NCBI GenBank assembly: GCA_964609025.1
Contig: CAZSQM010000005.1
Coordinates: 1 to 64,000, forward strand
Direction: 5' to 3'
Length of the DNA: 64,000 nt
DNA from: SIG307 sp964609025
GTDB taxonomy: Bacteria; Bacillota; Clostridia; Lachnospirales; Lachnospiraceae
Shown: positions 62,239 to 64,000 of the stretch, in pieces
Layout of the letters: every line of letters begins with the position of its first letter
Position numbering within the stretch: position 1 is the first letter of the stretch
Notes under the pieces: model-generated
Seen by the model: the letters and a program-made list of their open reading frames with translations, nothing else
The model's database searches: none
What the model was told of the DNA's origin: nothing
Program-made: the position numbers and the translations under genes

Positions 62239-63794
62239 GCAACTCCTCCCTTCTTCAAACGCTCGCAAAGCTCCCGATAGCCCAGATGATGCTTTTCCAC
62301 GATATCCCCGGCATAGCCGGTTCCCTCCGGCTCCCGTCGTACAACCCGGAAGGTGCGCTTCCTGTGGTCCTTTTCATCCGCAAGCGCGACAAGGCTTACC
62401 ACGCCCTCGCACGCCTTTGTCAGTTCCGGGATATGCGTTACATAGACTCCGGTACAGCCCTGCTCCGTAAAATGCCGCAGCACCCGCTGCCCCATCACAA
62501 AAGCGTCGTAGGTCGCCGCCGTGGTAAACAGCTCGTTCAGAATCACAAAGCAGTTCCCGCATTCTTTCCGCAGCATCGGCTTTAAGCGCACCAGTTCTTC
62601 TTTTAATTTGCCCCGCCCGCTTTCCGGACTTTCTTCCACGGAAAAGTGGGTCAGGATTCCTTCAAAATACGGCAGAACCGCAGCCTCCGCTGGAACGTCC
62701 AGCCCCATCATGGCAAAATACACCAGCTGTCCGAGGCTCCGGGCAAAAGTTGTTTTTCCGCCCTGATTCGGCCCGGTTACAAGAAAGAAACGTTCCCCCT
62801 CGTTGTACTGTACGGAATTACATACTACCTCCTTTTCAGCCCACCGGTTCTTCCGCGCCAGAGCCAGGTCATACACCTGCTCTGCGGAAAACAATGCGTC
62901 CCTTTCCACCCGGGGCGTACAAAAACGGCAGCCGTGTCTTTCCATCTCCTCCTGAAACTCCGCAAAGGTCAGGTAAAACTGCAGTTCCTCCTCAATGCGG
63001 TATACTTCTTCCTCTATGATGTTCTCGAATTTTTCGCAAAAGCCTGCAAGGGCATCGAAAAAATCCGGCCGCGCCTTCCGGTACATTTTCACAATTTCAC
63101 ATTCCAGATAGCTTAATCTTTCCTGTGACGCAAAGGGTGCCGGCAAAAGATACTCCTCCGGTATCCCGTAAATCCCTTTTTTGTCCGTAAAACGCTCCGG
63201 AAACAGTTTTTTTAAGTATTCAAAATAATACTGCTCCTTCCCATCTGCCGTAACCCTTAAATTCTCTCCCGCAATTTCAAGCCGGAAGCGAAGTCCCGAA
63301 AGCATCTCCCTGATTTCGGAAATTTTCTTCCGGCACTCCTGCCACAGAGAGTTTTCCGAAAGCCCGTCCACATACGCCAAAAGCCCGGAAAGTCCCTCTG
63401 ACTCCGCTCCGTTTTCCGCAAGCGTTTTCCGCAAAAGGCATACGCCGTCCGAATACCCGCTCACCGCATAAAAAAAGTACATCTGCCGCTGCTGCACATT
63501 CTCCGCCTTACGGCAAAGCTCCCGGTACGCCCGCGCCTTGCGCATCATGCCGGAGAAATCTTTCAGTCCTCCCGCCAGCCCTTTTTGCCGGATTTCCCGA
63601 TAAATTCCGCGCCGGTAGCAGACCGTTTCATAGTCCTTCGGATAACGGAAATACAGGCTGCGAATAGGATATTCTTTCCCTTTCTCCTGCAGCTCCTCTA
63701 AAATCCGGTCCAAATTCAAGTCGGAAAAAAACGCCGGCTTCCCCGCTTCTTCCCTTTCCGCTTCATAAACCCGTTCCAATACACCGGAATACAT
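62235..63794 (-). CDS. MutS-like ATPase, first of a tandem pair
   Basis: A 519-residue paralogue of the downstream gene. Walker A is LVTGPNQGGKTTFARSL and the Walker B region is FVILNELFTTAATYDAF. The N-terminal half is a helical lever/clamp without a mismatch-binding domain. GGAGGG stands before the ATG at 63794, four codons inside the longest frame. It follows a DinG/XPD-type helicase gene by about 20 bases, suggesting a helicase-MutS-MutS transcript with a role in DNA structure processing. Confidence 0.85.
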   Translation of the reverse strand: MYSGVLERVYEAEREEAGKPAFFSDLNLDRILEELQEKGKEYPIRSLYFRYPKDYETVCYRRGIYREIRQKGLAGGLKDFSGMMRKARAYRELCRKAENVQQRQMYFFYAVSGYSDGVCLLRKTLAENGAESEGLSGLLAYVDGLSENSLWQECRKKISEIREMLSGLRFRLEIAGENLRVTADGKEQYYFEYLKKLFPERFTDKKGIYGIPEEYLLPAPFASQERLSYLECEIVKMYRKARPDFFDALAGFCEKFENIIEEEVYRIEEELQFYLTFAEFQEEMERHGCRFCTPRVERDALFSAEQVYDLALARKNRWAEKEVVCNSVQYNEGERFFLVTGPNQGGKTTFARSLGQLVYFAMMGLDVPAEAAVLPYFEGILTHFSVEESPESGRGKLKEELVRLKPMLRKECGNCFVILNELFTTAATYDAFVMGQRVLRHFTEQGCTGVYVTHIPELTKACEGVVSLVALADEKDHRKRTFRVVRREPEGTGYAGDIVEKHHLGYRELCERLKKGGVA

Positions 63795-63815
63795 AAGTCC
63801 CTCCATTTCTTGACA

Positions 63816-64000
63816 TTACAGTGCCTTCTCCCAAAAATCCCGCAGTGCCTCCGGCAAGGAAGACAGCGTTACGGTTTTATACGGATACCATTCTTTCGGA
63901 AACAGCGCCGTATACTGTCCTCCGGCAAACCGTTCGTCCAATAAAAGCACCGCCCCCTTATCCTCCATCGTACGAATGACACGTCCCGCCGCCTGCTGCA
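63816..64000 (-). CDS. DinG/XPD-family DNA helicase, C-terminus only (partial)
   Basis: Sixty codons at the right edge read QQAAGRVIRTMEDKG...LLLDERF and end in a TAA at 63816. The QAxGRxIR motif is motif VI of superfamily 2 XPD/DinG-type helicases, and VLLLDERF is the usual next segment. The rest of the gene lies outside the window. It is the first visible gene of the helicase-MutS-MutS run. Confidence 0.8.
   Translation of the reverse strand, partial: QQAAGRVIRTMEDKGAVLLLDERFAGGQYTALFPKEWYPYKTVTLSSLPEALRDFWEKAL

Overview
The window looks like a chromosomal segment of an anaerobic, gut-type Clostridia genome, most likely Lachnospiraceae. The pointers are strong AGGAGG-type ribosome sites, a NifU-like/GGGtGRT gene pair, Rpn-type PD-(D/E)XK genes, a CotH-like kinase, GH30, GH127 and GH25 enzymes, and IspF (MEP pathway). 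Species cannot be named from sequence alone. No rRNA, tRNA, CRISPR array or phage structural gene was seen.

Layout. (1) 1-8.5 kb is housekeeping: an Fe-S scaffold-like pair, dCMP deaminase, and a long minus-strand run deoD-deoC-cdd-hslO-GH30 lipoprotein-purC-purB-small CxxC protein covering nucleoside salvage, redox chaperone and purine synthesis. (2) 8.6-15.3 kb is a sugar ABC importer (binding protein, two permeases, no ATPase) followed by a chemoreceptor, with a divergent AraC-type regulator. (3) 15.4-19.7 kb holds a PH-like protein and a 1,231-residue triplicated multicopper-oxidase-like protein behind nested inverted repeats. (4) 19.7-25.3 kb is a decaying accessory islet: an ATPase remnant, an Rpn-type gene with an in-frame amber codon, an intact XRE / ImmA-type protease / PIN-like operon, and an HD-hydrolase gene with two frameshifts. 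A pair of similar short direct repeats brackets the last part.

(5) 25.3-48 kb is one 22-kb minus-strand surface polysaccharide operon, read from a good promoter near 47.98 kb to a hairpin terminator near 25.16 kb. It has a chain-length regulator, glycosyltransferases, flippase, Wzy-like polymerase, deacetylase, acyltransferases, a B12-binding radical SAM protein, an aminotransferase-FemAB fusion, a CMP-ulosonate-type activation module (KdsB-like plus HMGL-type aldolase), and a 4-keto-reductase plus PglC-like initiating transferase. Two genes in it are frameshifted. A CapD-like dehydratase gene (49.3-51.2 kb) upstream has a promoter of the same form and probably supplies the initiating sugar.

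(6) 51.3-64 kb has ispF with a Cys-rich tail, mutY, a GH127-TM-GH25 fusion of 1,220 residues, a CotH-like kinase with a Trp/Gly-rich insert, xylB, two tandem MutS-like ATPases and the end of a DinG/XPD-type helicase.

The most novel candidates are the GH127-GH25 transmembrane fusion, the triplicated copper protein with its ribosome-site-sequestering repeat, the XRE-ImmA-PIN operon, and the ulosonic-acid module in what appears to be a Gram-positive organism.
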